Part shown: one piece after another, positions 1 through 8,506 of the stretch
Layout of the letters: every line of letters starts with the position of its first letter
How positions within the stretch are numbered: the stretch's first letter is position 1
NCBI GenBank assembly: GCA_902805845.1
Contig: CADCUI010000024.1
Span: forward strand, 1 to 46,268
Direction of reading: 5' to 3'
Length of the DNA stretch: 46,268 nt
Origin: an uncultured Nocardioidaceae bacterium
Lineage (GTDB): Bacteria; Actinomycetota; Actinomycetes; Propionibacteriales; Nocardioidaceae
Position numbers and translations under genes: made by a program
Notes under the pieces: model-generated
Database searches by the model: none
What the model was told of the DNA's origin: nothing
What the model saw: only the letters and a program-made list of their open reading frames with translations

Positions 1-42
1 CCGGCCTCCCGGTGCGCCGGACGGGTCGCCCCGAGACCGCCC

Positions 43-154
43 GCCTCGTCCGATCGGGCGGGACGCATGACGCGCGGTCAGTCGGACGAGGCCGCTCACC
101 GGGAGCCGCGTCCGACTGCGCGCGGCACATGGCGCGCGCCCAGTCGGACGAGGC
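43..154. repeat. Cluster of short inverted/direct repeats
   Basis: CAGTCGGACGAGGC occurs identically at 79-92 and 141-154. Its core occurs inverted at 43-53 (GCCTCGTCCGA) and 109-118 (CGTCCGACTG). The first 166 bases carry no convincing gene. The repeats lie just downstream of the minus-strand MaoC gene, so they could fold as a terminator or be part of a dispersed element cut by the window edge. Which of these applies cannot be told here. Confidence 0.55.
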
Positions 155-166
155 GGGCCAGGCGGG

Positions 167-694
167 TCAGGCGGGCCCGGGCCAGTTCCTGTCTGGCTGA
201 GGCACGGGCCGGCCCGGCTGCTCGCCGCCTCGGGCGTCGAGGTAGCTCTGCCTCGGCACCATGACCTTGCGGCGGAAGATGCAGACGACCCTGCCGTCCT
301 GGTTGTAGCCGATCGTCTCCACGTGGACCACCCCGCGGTCGCCCTTCGACGAGGACTCCCACTTGTCCAGCACCCGCGTCTCCCCGTAGAGCGTGTCACC
401 GTGGAAGGTCGGGGCGACGTGGCGCAGCGACTCGACCTCCAGGTTCGCGATGGCCCTGCCGGAGACGTCGGCGACCGACATGCCGAGCAGGATCGAGTAG
501 ACGTAGTTGCCCACGACCACGTTCTTCCCGAACTGCGTCGTCTCCTCCGCGTAGTGCGCGTCGAGGTGCAGGGGGTGGTGGTTCATCGTCAGCAGGCAGA
601 ACAGGTGGTCGTCGTACTCGGTGACGGTCTTGCCCGGCCAGTGCTTGTACGTCGCGCCGACCTCGAACTCCTCGTAGCTCCGACCGAACTGCAT
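167..694 (-). CDS. MaoC family dehydratase
   Basis: A 175-residue single hot-dog-fold protein of the MaoC/R-hydratase type, which adds water to or removes it from enoyl-/3-hydroxyacyl-CoA thioesters. The typical active-site stretch is present: an N-H-H-P-L-H-x-D-x-x-Y-A segment near residues 43-54, followed by a G-N-Y-V-Y-S helix. The ATG at 694 is preceded by GGAAGCAGG, which supports this start over the long upstream open frame. Downstream of it is only repeat sequence. The acyl-CoA dehydrogenase at 2828-4027 may act on related substrates, but a glycosyltransferase and a DUF2332 gene separate them, so a shared pathway is inference. Confidence 0.88.
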   Translation of the reverse strand: MQFGRSYEEFEVGATYKHWPGKTVTEYDDHLFCLLTMNHHPLHLDAHYAEETTQFGKNVVVGNYVYSILLGMSVADVSGRAIANLEVESLRHVAPTFHGDTLYGETRVLDKWESSSKGDRGVVHVETIGYNQDGRVVCIFRRKVMVPRQSYLDARGGEQPGRPVPQPDRNWPGPA

Positions 695-768
695 CCGCTG
701 ACCTGCTTCCGTGGGCTCTCGTCGACTGTCCCATCGTGCCGAAGTGACGGGGCTCCCGGTACTCGTCC

Positions 769-810
769 CCGGAACGAGGGGCGGGTCGACCGGACATGAA
801 GGGCGGGTCA
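769..810. repeat. Dispersed GC-rich repeat, two tandem 21-base units
   Basis: Two 21-base units lie head to tail at 769-789 and 790-810, each reading CCGG(A)AC/ACATGA..GGGCGGGTC. The related family appears at 24558-24652, 27433-27520 and 35516-35545. Read on the minus strand the element begins TGACCCGCCCTTCATG, and that TGA is the stop codon of the glycosyltransferase gene at 808-1710. Confidence 0.75.
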
Positions 811-1710
811 GCAGGTTCCGTGGAAGCGCTCCGGGACCCACACGAACGGCTGACGCTCCATCGCCTGGATCTGGCCGGCACCGGTGGTGCGGTAGACCTT
901 CTCCCCGCGCTGCTCGACCACGTCCTCGAGCTGAGCCGCGTCGATCGCGAACGGCCGGACGCGGTCGGGCTTCACCCGGGCGTTGACGCGTTCGAGCAGC
1001 GAGACCATGGCGTCCTCCCCCGCGCTCCAATTGGTGTTCCGGGGACGGCCGAGGTCTTCCACGAGCCGCTGCCGGTGCGCGGCCGCCGTCGCAAGGTGGT
1101 CGCGGTCGGCGAACTTGAGGTGGAACATGAAGAGGTCCGGGTCGACGGTGAACGGCGCCTTGACGCCGTGCGAGGCCGCCACCCACGCCGCCGGGATGCG
1201 CTTGATCGCCGGCTTGCACATCAGCGGCATGAACTTGGCCAGCCGGCGCTGTTCGAGCACCGGCCGCCCTGGCTGCAGCGGCGGCTCGACGCCGAGGTGG
1301 TGGACCACGTTGAGTGCGGTGGCGCCCACCACCTGCCGGTCGGGGCGGTCGGCGAGGAGCTCGCGGAGATCGCGGTACTTCGTCGGGTCCGCGACCAGCA
1401 GCTCGTCGGCGTCGGCGAAGACCACGGCGTCGTAGGCGGCGAGCAGCCCGGCGGCGACGCCGTTGAGCATGCCCATGCGCGTCGGCTCGAAGGTGGTCTT
1501 CAGCCGCGGTGGCATCCGGATGACCGTGCAGGGCAGGTCGTCGGTGGAACCGTCGGCGGAGTTGTCGTCGATCACGACCAGGCGCTCGTGGCCGCCGACC
1601 TGCGCCGCGTAGTGGCTGAGCCAGCGGGGCAGCATCACCGCCTCGTCGCGCACCACGGTCACCACGGCGACCTGCGGCAGGTCCGCGTCCGCAGGGTGGC
1701 CTCGGGTCAC
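808..1710 (-). CDS. Glycosyltransferase family 2 protein (first copy)
   Basis: A 300-residue GT-A glycosyltransferase of the short family-2 type often annotated Glyco_tranf_2_4. It probably moves a sugar from a nucleotide sugar onto a surface glycan. Residues 15-60 form the nucleotide-binding Rossmann part, with VVIDDNSADGST. The metal-binding DADE is at about 100-103 (VFADADELLV). A PLMCKPAIK segment and a FMFHLKFADRD segment are shared almost word for word with the second copy at 6287-7204, so the two are paralogues. The GTG at 1710 follows TAGCGT by eight bases. The stop codon is supplied by the repeat at 769-810. No membrane segment is seen, so it is likely cytosolic. Confidence 0.88.
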   Translation of the reverse strand: MTRGHPADADLPQVAVVTVVRDEAVMLPRWLSHYAAQVGGHERLVVIDDNSADGSTDDLPCTVIRMPPRLKTTFEPTRMGMLNGVAAGLLAAYDAVVFADADELLVADPTKYRDLRELLADRPDRQVVGATALNVVHHLGVEPPLQPGRPVLEQRRLAKFMPLMCKPAIKRIPAAWVAASHGVKAPFTVDPDLFMFHLKFADRDHLATAAAHRQRLVEDLGRPRNTNWSAGEDAMVSLLERVNARVKPDRVRPFAIDAAQLEDVVEQRGEKVYRTTGAGQIQAMERQPFVWVPERFHGTC

Positions 1711-1745
1711 GGTGCGTCACGCTAGCAGCCGGCCCGCGCGGCGGC

Positions 1746-2795
1746 TCAGAGCCAGGTCGTGGGGACTCCGTGGCCGACGGTCTCGCCGATGACCCGCTCG
1801 GCCCCGCCCGGCCACGACCGCAGCCGCACCAGGAACCGCACGTCGTCCGGGAGGTCGAGGACCGGCTCGGCACGGAGGTGGACGAACCGGTGGGACGGGG
1901 TGGCCTCGGCACCCAGGGCCTCGATGCGGGTGGCCGCCCGGATGCGGTCCTCCGGGGTGAGGTACTGCCACATGACCGAGTGCCAGAGCACCGTGGTCGT
2001 CCCCTCGCGCAGCCGGAGCTCCTGGAGGAACGACACCGCGTCCTGACGGCGGATCTCCACCGCGAGGCCGGCAGCGACCCGGAGCGCGGCGCGCAGCCGC
2101 TCGAGCCGCACGCGCTGGTCGGGCCAGACGTACGCCGTGAGGACCAGCCGTCCTTCGGTCGTCGAGGCGTCGACGGGCGCGACGTCGCTGCCCAGCCGCT
2201 CCGCCACCGCGAGGCCGGGCCACGGCTCGAGCGACCGGCCGCGCCAGGCGTCGGCCAGCACGAGCCCGGGATCGTCGGACCCGAAGCGCCGGCCCGCACC
2301 GTCGAGGTAGCCGAACCGGTCCGCCCGGAGGTTCAGCCCGGCGGAGGCGCCGATCTCCACCAGCCGCACCGGCAGCTCACCGGCACCGAGAGCGGGAAGG
2401 TGCAGGAGCCCCCCGTACAAGGCGGCCGAACGACCCACCTCGTTGGTCTGCGGCGGACGGTCCAGCCACTCCCGGACGTCCTCGGGCCGGCCGCGCAGCA
2501 GCCGGGCGAACGCCTCCCAGCCGCCGTCGAGCTCCCAGGCGCCCCCGACGGACGGGTAGTACATGGCGAGCTCGTCGGCCCGACGCTCGAGCACCAGCCG
2601 GTGCACCGACCCCAGCAGCCGGAGCGCCAGGGCCGAGGTCGTGCCGGAGAGCCGCTCGAAACCGGCGAGCACGTCACCGACCACGCCGCCGGAGCTCACG
2701 TCGTCGGCACACCGGTGGAGGAGCTCGGCGTACATCGGCGAACCCATGTCCGCACAGGCCCGTGCCTGGAACCGGAAGTGCTCGGTCAGGTCCAT
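1746..2795 (-). CDS. DUF2332 domain-containing protein
   Basis: A 349-residue soluble protein of the actinobacterial DUF2332 family, whose function is not known to me. A family-like pattern can be seen: an N-terminal helical region (HFRFQARACADMGSPMY), a central LVEIGASAGLNL motif that resembles the glycine-rich loop of SAM-dependent methyltransferases, and WHSVMWQYL near residue 280. I infer a possible nucleotide- or SAM-binding fold but no reaction. The ATG at 2795 is taken because family homology begins there. The gene lies 32 bases downstream of the acyl-CoA dehydrogenase and could be cotranscribed with it. Confidence 0.85.
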   Translation of the reverse strand: MDLTEHFRFQARACADMGSPMYAELLHRCADDVSSGGVVGDVLAGFERLSGTTSALALRLLGSVHRLVLERRADELAMYYPSVGGAWELDGGWEAFARLLRGRPEDVREWLDRPPQTNEVGRSAALYGGLLHLPALGAGELPVRLVEIGASAGLNLRADRFGYLDGAGRRFGSDDPGLVLADAWRGRSLEPWPGLAVAERLGSDVAPVDASTTEGRLVLTAYVWPDQRVRLERLRAALRVAAGLAVEIRRQDAVSFLQELRLREGTTTVLWHSVMWQYLTPEDRIRAATRIEALGAEATPSHRFVHLRAEPVLDLPDDVRFLVRLRSWPGGAERVIGETVGHGVPTTWL

Positions 2796-2827
2796 CCGGA
2801 TGAGGCTGTCACATCCGGTCGCCGGGG

Positions 2828-4027
2828 TCAGCGGGCCTTGTAGTCCTCCAGGAGCCGGCGCCCGATGACCATCCGCTGGATGTCCGCGGTGCCCTCGCCG
2901 ATCAGCAGCATCGGAGCCTCGCGGTAGAGCCGCTCGATCTCGTACTCCTTGGAGAACCCGTAGCCGCCGTGGATGCGGAAGGAGTCCTCGACCACCTGCG
3001 AGCAGTACTCCGAGGCGAGGTACTTCGCCATCCCGGCCTCGAGGTCGTTGCGCTGGCCCCGGTCTTTGGTTCGCGCCGCCTTCACCATCATCTGGTGGGC
3101 GGCCTCCACCTTGGTCGCCATCTCGGCGAGCCGGAACAGCACCGCCTGGTGGTCGGCGATCTTCTTGCCGAACGTCTCCCGCTGCTGGGCGTAGGCGACC
3201 CCGAGCTCGAAGGCACGGTGGGCGACCCCGCAGCCGCGGGCGGCGACGTTGACGCGGCCCACCTCGACGCCGTCCATCATCTGGTAGAAGCCGCGACCGG
3301 GCGTGCCGCCGACGATCTGGTCGGCCGAGATGCGGTGCCCCTCGAAGATCATCTCCGTGGTGTCGACGCCCTTGTAGCCCATCTTCTCGATCTTGCCCGG
3401 GACGGTGACGCCCTGCGCGGTCTCGCCGAACCCGACCTCCTTCTCCACCAGGAAGGTGGTCATGTTGCGGTAGACCGAGTCGGCGCCCTCGTCGGTCTTC
3501 ACGAGGACGGCCACCAGGTTGGCGGAGCCGCCGTTGGTCAGCCACATCTTCTGGCCGGTGATGGAGTAGCTGCCGTCCGCGTGCTCGACTGCCTTGGACG
3601 TGATCGCCGAGACGTCGGAACCGCACCCGGGCTCCGACATCGAGAAGGCGCCGCGCACCTCGCCGGTCGCCATCCGGGGCAGGTAGCGCTGCTTCTGCTC
3701 CTCGGTGCCGTGGTGGAGCAGCATCCAGGCGACGATGAAGTGGGTGTTGATGATCCCCGAGACGCTCATCCAGCCGCGGGCGATCTCCTCCACGACCAGC
3801 GCGTAGGTCAGCAGCGACTCGCCGAGGCCGCCGTACTCCTCGGGGATCGTCAGGCCGAAGAGACCGAGCTCCTTGAGCCCCTCGACGATCTGGGTGGGGT
3901 ACTCGTCCTGGTGCTCGAGCTCGGTGGCCACCGGGATGATCCGCTCGTCGACGAAGACGCGCACCGTCTTGAGGATCTCCTCCTGGATGTCGGTGAGGCC
4001 CTCGGTCTCGCAGAGGCGGCGACCCAT
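2828..4027 (-). CDS. Acyl-CoA dehydrogenase
   Basis: A 399-residue flavoprotein that introduces the alpha,beta double bond into an acyl-CoA, passing electrons to ETF. The three family domains are present in order: an N-terminal helical domain, a middle beta domain with FSMSEPGCGSDVSAI and the MWLTNG segment, and a C-terminal helical domain with QQRETFGKKIADHQAV and IHGGYGFSKEYEIERLYRE. The catalytic glutamate should be the one in GEGTADIQR. Length is normal for the family. Substrate chain length cannot be judged by eye. The gene probably leads a minus-strand unit with the DUF2332 gene. Confidence 0.93.
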   Translation of the reverse strand: MGRRLCETEGLTDIQEEILKTVRVFVDERIIPVATELEHQDEYPTQIVEGLKELGLFGLTIPEEYGGLGESLLTYALVVEEIARGWMSVSGIINTHFIVAWMLLHHGTEEQKQRYLPRMATGEVRGAFSMSEPGCGSDVSAITSKAVEHADGSYSITGQKMWLTNGGSANLVAVLVKTDEGADSVYRNMTTFLVEKEVGFGETAQGVTVPGKIEKMGYKGVDTTEMIFEGHRISADQIVGGTPGRGFYQMMDGVEVGRVNVAARGCGVAHRAFELGVAYAQQRETFGKKIADHQAVLFRLAEMATKVEAAHQMMVKAARTKDRGQRNDLEAGMAKYLASEYCSQVVEDSFRIHGGYGFSKEYEIERLYREAPMLLIGEGTADIQRMVIGRRLLEDYKAR

Positions 4028-4093
4028 GTGCTGTCCTTCCCGGCGAGGAGGCGAAGCGTGCCCGCGCAGCGTATGCGTCCGGCGTCGGCGTCG

Positions 4094-5107
4094 CTATGGA
4101 CTGGGCCACACCTCGACGAGGTAGGCGAGCGCCGCGGTCGCCGCCTCCAGCTGCGCCTCGGGGGGTACGTCGGACGGGTCGATGCCCTTCTGGGCCACCG
4201 GCCGGAGCTCCTGGAGGTCGCCGACCACCGCGACGCCGAGCTCCTCGAGCCGCCGGATGTGGGTGGCGGCGCGGGTGGCGACCCACTCGTCGTCGAAGCC
4301 GATCGGCTGCTCCACCCGAGCCCGTCCGCTGAGCCCCTGCTTGGCGAGCGAGTGCTTGACGACCTTCTGGTAGTGCGCGAGCGGCAGGGCCTCGGGGAGG
4401 GTCTCGTTGAGCGCCCTCAGGACCAGCGCCGACGCCGCCCCGAGCGAGGTGTTGCTCCGGCCGGAGATGTCGAAGCCGGCGGGGTCCAGCCCGACCACGG
4501 AGCAGAACCGGTCCCAGAGCAGACGTGGGTCGGCGCCGGGATGCGGGACGGTGACGAGGGTGAACCGGTCGGCGCCGACGACCCGGCTCCACCGGCGGGC
4601 GATGAAGGGGTAGTTCATGTGACGCCAGAACTTGTTGGCGCGGTCGGACCGCGACTTCCGCTCCTGCGCGATGTCGTCGAGGAAGTCGCGCCAGTGCCAG
4701 GAGTTGCCGTTCTTGAGCCCCTCCTGCCACATCGCCGGGATGTTGCGGCCGAGGTCGCGGGCCGTCATGACCACCTGCACCTCGGCCGGCGCCAGGCTGG
4801 CCACCACCCGTTCGATGTCCTCGGTCGGGGTCGGACCGAGGAACTCCATCGAGACGACGGCGGTCCCGTCCCACGCGCGCATCTCCTCGACCAGCCTCTG
4901 CCAGGCGTCCTCGGAGCCGGCGACGGTGTCGCCGTCGCGGGTCTGCCCGAGCACGTCGAGCACCGCGAGGACCTGGTGTCGCCACTTCCGGCCGGGGAAG
5001 AGGAAGCCCTGCTCAGCCAACAACCCCCGGTTCTCACCGAGGGTCTGTTGGATGAAGCTGGTCCCGGACTTCATCGCTCCGATGTGGAGGACGACGGTCT
5101 GCGCCAA
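4094..5107 (-). CDS. Sulfotransferase family protein (copy 1)
   Basis: A 337-residue PAPS-dependent sulfotransferase-like protein. The 5'-phosphosulfate-binding loop is HIGAMKSGTSFIQQ at residues 7-20. The second nucleotide-binding region includes VVSMEFLG and VVMTARDLGRNIPAMWQE. The C-terminal 60 residues are helical and family-specific. The start is a TTG at 5107, supported by GAGAGG five to six bases upstream. It shares layout with the proteins at 8507-9613 and 12797-13948 (P-loop, TARD, WQE-x-x-K-x-G). It probably sulfates a sugar or lipid of the envelope. The acceptor is unknown and no PAPS-synthesis gene is in the window. Confidence 0.85.
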   Translation of the reverse strand: MAQTVVLHIGAMKSGTSFIQQTLGENRGLLAEQGFLFPGRKWRHQVLAVLDVLGQTRDGDTVAGSEDAWQRLVEEMRAWDGTAVVSMEFLGPTPTEDIERVVASLAPAEVQVVMTARDLGRNIPAMWQEGLKNGNSWHWRDFLDDIAQERKSRSDRANKFWRHMNYPFIARRWSRVVGADRFTLVTVPHPGADPRLLWDRFCSVVGLDPAGFDISGRSNTSLGAASALVLRALNETLPEALPLAHYQKVVKHSLAKQGLSGRARVEQPIGFDDEWVATRAATHIRRLEELGVAVVGDLQELRPVAQKGIDPSDVPPEAQLEAATAALAYLVEVWPSP

Positions 5108-5176
5108 GGGATCCTCTCCGCGGTTCCGGCGCCCCTCGCCGCGCCCGCAGGCGGCTCGAGGGGCGCCGGAGGCGGC

Positions 5177-6091
5177 TCAGGCCGGTGGCAAAGCGACGTC
5201 GGCGAAGATCACGGGGTGGTCGGTGGTCTTCTGGACCAACTTACCGTCACGGTGCTTGTGCTTGGTGAAGGTGAGGTTGGTGGAGCCGAAGATCCAGTCG
5301 ATGGGCAGCCGCGCGGTGGGCCCGGTCGGCGGCCGGCACGTCGAGGAGATGCCCACGGAGCCGCCCTGGGAGGCCTTCATCGGCGCACCTCGGGTGAGCC
5401 CGCAGAAGTAGTCCTCGCGCTCGTTGAAGTCACCGGTGAAGACCACGGGCATGCCGGTCGCGTAGAGCCGGTTGGCCAGGACCACCTGGCGACGCATCGC
5501 CTCGGTGCGCTTGGGCTCGGCGTTGCCGTGCGAGTTCGCGGGGTTGTGGAAGTTGGCGAACCACACCAGCCGCCCGCTCTTCAGGTGCTTGAGCAGGATG
5601 TACGGCATGTTCACCTGCCAGTCGAAGAAGTACGGGATCTTCACGGTGTGCGACTCGATGAGCTGCCAGGTGTCGGTCCGCCAGGCGATCGAGTTGTGCA
5701 TGTCGATGCGGGCCAGCGTGTCACCGGGGTAGTGCGCCCAGGTGTCGCCGGTGAGCTTCATGAAGCGCTCGCGGTTCTCGGTCTGGAACTCCTGGAACCC
5801 GACCACGTCGATGTCCCAGTAGTTGAGGATCCGCAGCGCGTAGTTGGTGCGGGTGCGGCCGTCGGCGAAGCCCTTGCGGTCGCCGCCGGGGACGGTGTGG
5901 TTGTAGCCGAGCACGTTGAAGGTGGCGACCCGGAAGTCCGGCCGGACGCGGTCACGGGCGGCGGAGGGCTGCGTGGCGCTCGCGGCGCCGGTCATCGACA
6001 GCCCGGTCAGCAGGGCACTGACGACAAGGAGCACGGCCCACGGGATCGGGCGTCGGAGCTTCGGGGTGGTGCTGGCGTCTGCCCTGCGCAC
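5177..6091 (-). CDS. Secreted endonuclease/exonuclease/phosphatase-fold protein
   Basis: A 304-residue metal-dependent phosphodiesterase/nuclease-fold protein. The start is a GTG at 6091, six bases after a perfect AGGAGG; the longer reading has no such site. An arginine-rich start, a hydrophobic stretch at about 17-33 and ASA around 37-39 form a Sec signal peptide, so it acts outside the cell. EEP motifs are FNVLGYNH (Asn59), GFQEFQTE (Glu101), GDFNE (Asp221, Asn223), IDWIFG (Asp265) and TTDHPV (Asp291, His292). The catalytic set looks complete. A paralogue with a membrane anchor lies at 11617-12789. The substrate may be DNA, a lipid or a glycopolymer phosphodiester. Confidence 0.88.
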   Translation of the reverse strand: MRRADASTTPKLRRPIPWAVLLVVSALLTGLSMTGAASATQPSAARDRVRPDFRVATFNVLGYNHTVPGGDRKGFADGRTRTNYALRILNYWDIDVVGFQEFQTENRERFMKLTGDTWAHYPGDTLARIDMHNSIAWRTDTWQLIESHTVKIPYFFDWQVNMPYILLKHLKSGRLVWFANFHNPANSHGNAEPKRTEAMRRQVVLANRLYATGMPVVFTGDFNEREDYFCGLTRGAPMKASQGGSVGISSTCRPPTGPTARLPIDWIFGSTNLTFTKHKHRDGKLVQKTTDHPVIFADVALPPA

Positions 6092-6286
6092 GAGCGGCCT
6101 CCTGAGGCATATGGCGTGTTTGCCGGGAAAGAGCGGAATGCCGCCCTGGGAACTCACCGACCCTAGCCAATGGTCCCGGCGGCCTGGGGCAGAATGCCCG
6201 AATTAGGCAAAAGTTCGACGAACTGCTGCGTCGACACGCCGGACCGGCTCTTGACACTCACGCCGCGGTCGATATAAAGAATCGGC

Positions 6287-7204
6287 TCAGACGAGGTCCC
6301 GGAAACGCTCGGGCACCAGCACCATCGGCGCCTGCCGCATCGCCTGCACCTGGCGTCCGCCACGGGCCCGGAAGACGTTCTCCTCCTCCTCGCGCACGAT
6401 GCCGTCCAGCTGCCCGGGGGTCGGCTGGAACGGGGCGAGCCCCTCGAGGTCGACCTTCTTCGTGATGCCCTCGAGCAGCGAGACCATCGAGTCGCCGCCG
6501 AGCTTCCAGCTCGTCTTGCGCGGGCGCTTCTCGAGCTCCACGCCGGCGCGGCGGTTCTCCGCCGCCTGGTGGAGTGCATCCCGGTCGGCGAACTTGGCGT
6601 GGAACATGAAGAGGTCCGGATCGATGGTCCAGGTGGTGTTCCGGAGCCCGTGGCTGGCCGACGTCCACTGGCTGTGCACCTTCTTCATCGCCGGCTTGCA
6701 CATGAGCGGGACGAACTTCGCCAGTCGCCGCTGCGCGAGGATCGGCCGGCTCGGGTCCAGCGGTGGCTCGTGCCCGACGTGGTGGACGACGTTGAGCCCC
6801 ATCGCCCCGAACACCCGGACCTCCGGCTTGCCTGCGACCAGGTCGCACAACGTGCCGTAGCGGTCAGGGTCGGCGACCAGGAACTCGTCGGCGTCGGTGA
6901 AGACGACCGCGTCGTAGGACTCCAGCAGCCCCGAGGCGATGTGGCTGACCATCCCCAGGCGGGCCGGCTCGAACTGCCGGTGGATGAATGACGGGATCCG
7001 GATCACCGGGCACGGGAGGTCGTCCGTCGACCCGTCGGTCGTGTGGTCGTCGATGACGACGAGGCTTCCCGGGCCACTGCACTGGCGGGAGTAGTGGTCG
7101 ACCCACCGGGGCAGCATCGCTGCCTCGTTGCGGACCATCGTGATGGCCGCCAACCGGGGGCGGCCGGCGGGCGGCGCCGACGCGCGCCGCCCGCCCGCCG
7201 CCAT
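6287..7204 (-). CDS. Glycosyltransferase family 2 protein (second copy)
   Basis: A 305-residue GT-A transferase, paralogous to 808-1710. Both have (V/I)T(V/M)VR(D/N)EA(V/A)MLPRW, LVVIDD, TDDLPC and PLMCKPA. The metal-binding DADE is at about 104-107. The ATG at 7204 overlaps the stop of the upstream phospholipase-D-like gene by one base (TGATG), so translation is probably coupled. It is expected to act in the cytosol on an activated sugar. About 195 bases of relatively AT-rich non-coding sequence follow it. The sugar and acceptor cannot be named. Confidence 0.88.
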   Translation of the reverse strand: MAAGGRRASAPPAGRPRLAAITMVRNEAAMLPRWVDHYSRQCSGPGSLVVIDDHTTDGSTDDLPCPVIRIPSFIHRQFEPARLGMVSHIASGLLESYDAVVFTDADEFLVADPDRYGTLCDLVAGKPEVRVFGAMGLNVVHHVGHEPPLDPSRPILAQRRLAKFVPLMCKPAMKKVHSQWTSASHGLRNTTWTIDPDLFMFHAKFADRDALHQAAENRRAGVELEKRPRKTSWKLGGDSMVSLLEGITKKVDLEGLAPFQPTPGQLDGIVREEEENVFRARGGRQVQAMRQAPMVLVPERFRDLV

Positions 7205-8475
7205 CAGTCGTTCTCCCAGTACTTGCCGGTGAGCTTCGGCTCCTCGACGTTGTAGAAGCCCGGGCGGCGGTACGTCACCGGACGCGAGCCCCGGTCCCAG
7301 ATGAAGTTGAAGTTGCGGTTCCAGTCGGCCACGCGGCCGCGTCCCTTGGCGAGGAAGAGCACGTCGTCGCCATGGACACCGATGCCCGCCCAGTTGCTCG
7401 ATCCGGTGAGGACGAGGCTCGTCGACCGGTCCTTGCCGTAGTTGCCGGAGATCGTCAGGTACTTCGTGTGCGTGTAACGGTCGATCTCACCGTCGCCGTT
7501 CTCGTCGAACCCGTTCGCGCGCAGCGGCACCATGCCCCGCTTGGACCGGGTGCGCATGACGCTGCGCACCGTGTCGTCGGCCGACCCGTGCATCAGCCGC
7601 ACGTCACAGCCCTGGCCGTGGAGCGCGATCATCCTCCGGGCGATGTAGGCGCCACGGTTGCCCGACCACCGGTGCTGGTTCGCCCGGATCTTTGTCCTGC
7701 CGTTGGTGCCGGTGCCCCGGGTCGCACCCCGGCAGTGGACCTTCTCGAGGACGTTCATGATCGGGTCGTTGCAGCGGGTGGTGTGGGGGTGAGGCAACGC
7801 CTGCAGCTCGTAGCGGGAGCTGATGTCCCACACCCGGTAGACCGGCTTCGCGCGCCGGTCGCGTCGCATCTGCTCGAACACGACGTTGGCCTTGTCGTAG
7901 ACCTTGGCGTTGTTGAGCACCATCAGGTCGTTCCACTGGTGGACCTCGGCGTTGGTGGTCAGGTTGGCAGACCCGATCATGACCGTGCCGGAGCGGGTCA
8001 CGCCCGTCTTGCTGAAGAGGTAGAGCTTGGTGTGGAGGAAGCCACCGCCACGGCAGCCGTCCCGGCACTGGTAGATGAAGCTCTTGCGTCTGCGGTCGGC
8101 GCGGAAGACGCCTCGCATCGTGCGCATGGTCCGGGTGACCTGGTGCTCGTTGAGCAGGACCTGCACGTGGACGCCCCGCCGGTGGGCCTTGATCAGCGCC
8201 TCGCCCATGTCCCTGCGGTCGAAGGAGAACAGCGCGATCTTGATGTAGGAGCCCTTGCGCGCGTGCTGGATCGCATCCAGGACGACCCGCTTGATCCTCG
8301 TCTGCGCCGCACGGTCACCGATCGGGACGTTGAAGTGGCCTCCCTCCGGCGGCACGTAGCGCCCCCGTGCTTGGACACGGTCGGCAGAGTCCGCGTTGAC
8401 CGGTGCTGCGAAGGGCAGGAGCGCGGCCAGGACAGCGCACAGCGCTGCCGCGGCGATTCGTCTTCTCACGAGCAT
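7204..8475 (-). CDS. Secreted phospholipase D-like protein
   Basis: A 423-residue protein with two HKD-type half-sites: HTKLYLFSKTG at 148-158 followed by GSAN, and HTKYLTISGNYG at 336-347 followed by GSSN. The usual HKD aspartate is serine in both halves (S155, S343). An N-terminal signal peptide (RRR, then a hydrophobic run to about residue 28) points to export. A calcium-loop-like stretch D324-x-N-x-D-G-x-I-D332 lies just before the second half-site. Start: ATG at 8475 after GGAG; a GTG three codons on is also possible. It is translationally coupled to the glycosyltransferase. Likely role: phosphodiester hydrolysis or transphosphatidylation outside the membrane. Confidence 0.87.
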   Translation of the reverse strand: MLVRRRIAAAALCAVLAALLPFAAPVNADSADRVQARGRYVPPEGGHFNVPIGDRAAQTRIKRVVLDAIQHARKGSYIKIALFSFDRRDMGEALIKAHRRGVHVQVLLNEHQVTRTMRTMRGVFRADRRRKSFIYQCRDGCRGGGFLHTKLYLFSKTGVTRSGTVMIGSANLTTNAEVHQWNDLMVLNNAKVYDKANVVFEQMRRDRRAKPVYRVWDISSRYELQALPHPHTTRCNDPIMNVLEKVHCRGATRGTGTNGRTKIRANQHRWSGNRGAYIARRMIALHGQGCDVRLMHGSADDTVRSVMRTRSKRGMVPLRANGFDENGDGEIDRYTHTKYLTISGNYGKDRSTSLVLTGSSNWAGIGVHGDDVLFLAKGRGRVADWNRNFNFIWDRGSRPVTYRRPGFYNVEEPKLTGKYWEND

Positions 8476-8506
8476 GTCTCCACTGGGGGTGCGACGCTTG
8501 GGGCGG

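Noticed and set aside
2969-6166. A plus-strand open frame of over 1000 codons opposite the acyl-CoA dehydrogenase, sulfotransferase and EEP genes
   Set aside because: It runs antisense to three genes with clear family motifs, is dominated by His/Arg/Gly/Val as expected from the complementary frame of high-GC genes, and matches no family.
6092-6286. AT-richer gap as a mobile-element scar
   Set aside because: No terminal inverted repeats, target duplication or transposase remnant could be found; it may simply be a promoter region.
5177-8475. Exported nuclease and PLD proteins as a toxin or anti-phage system
   Set aside because: Both carry Sec-type export signals and no immunity, sensor or secretion-system gene is nearby; an envelope role is simpler.
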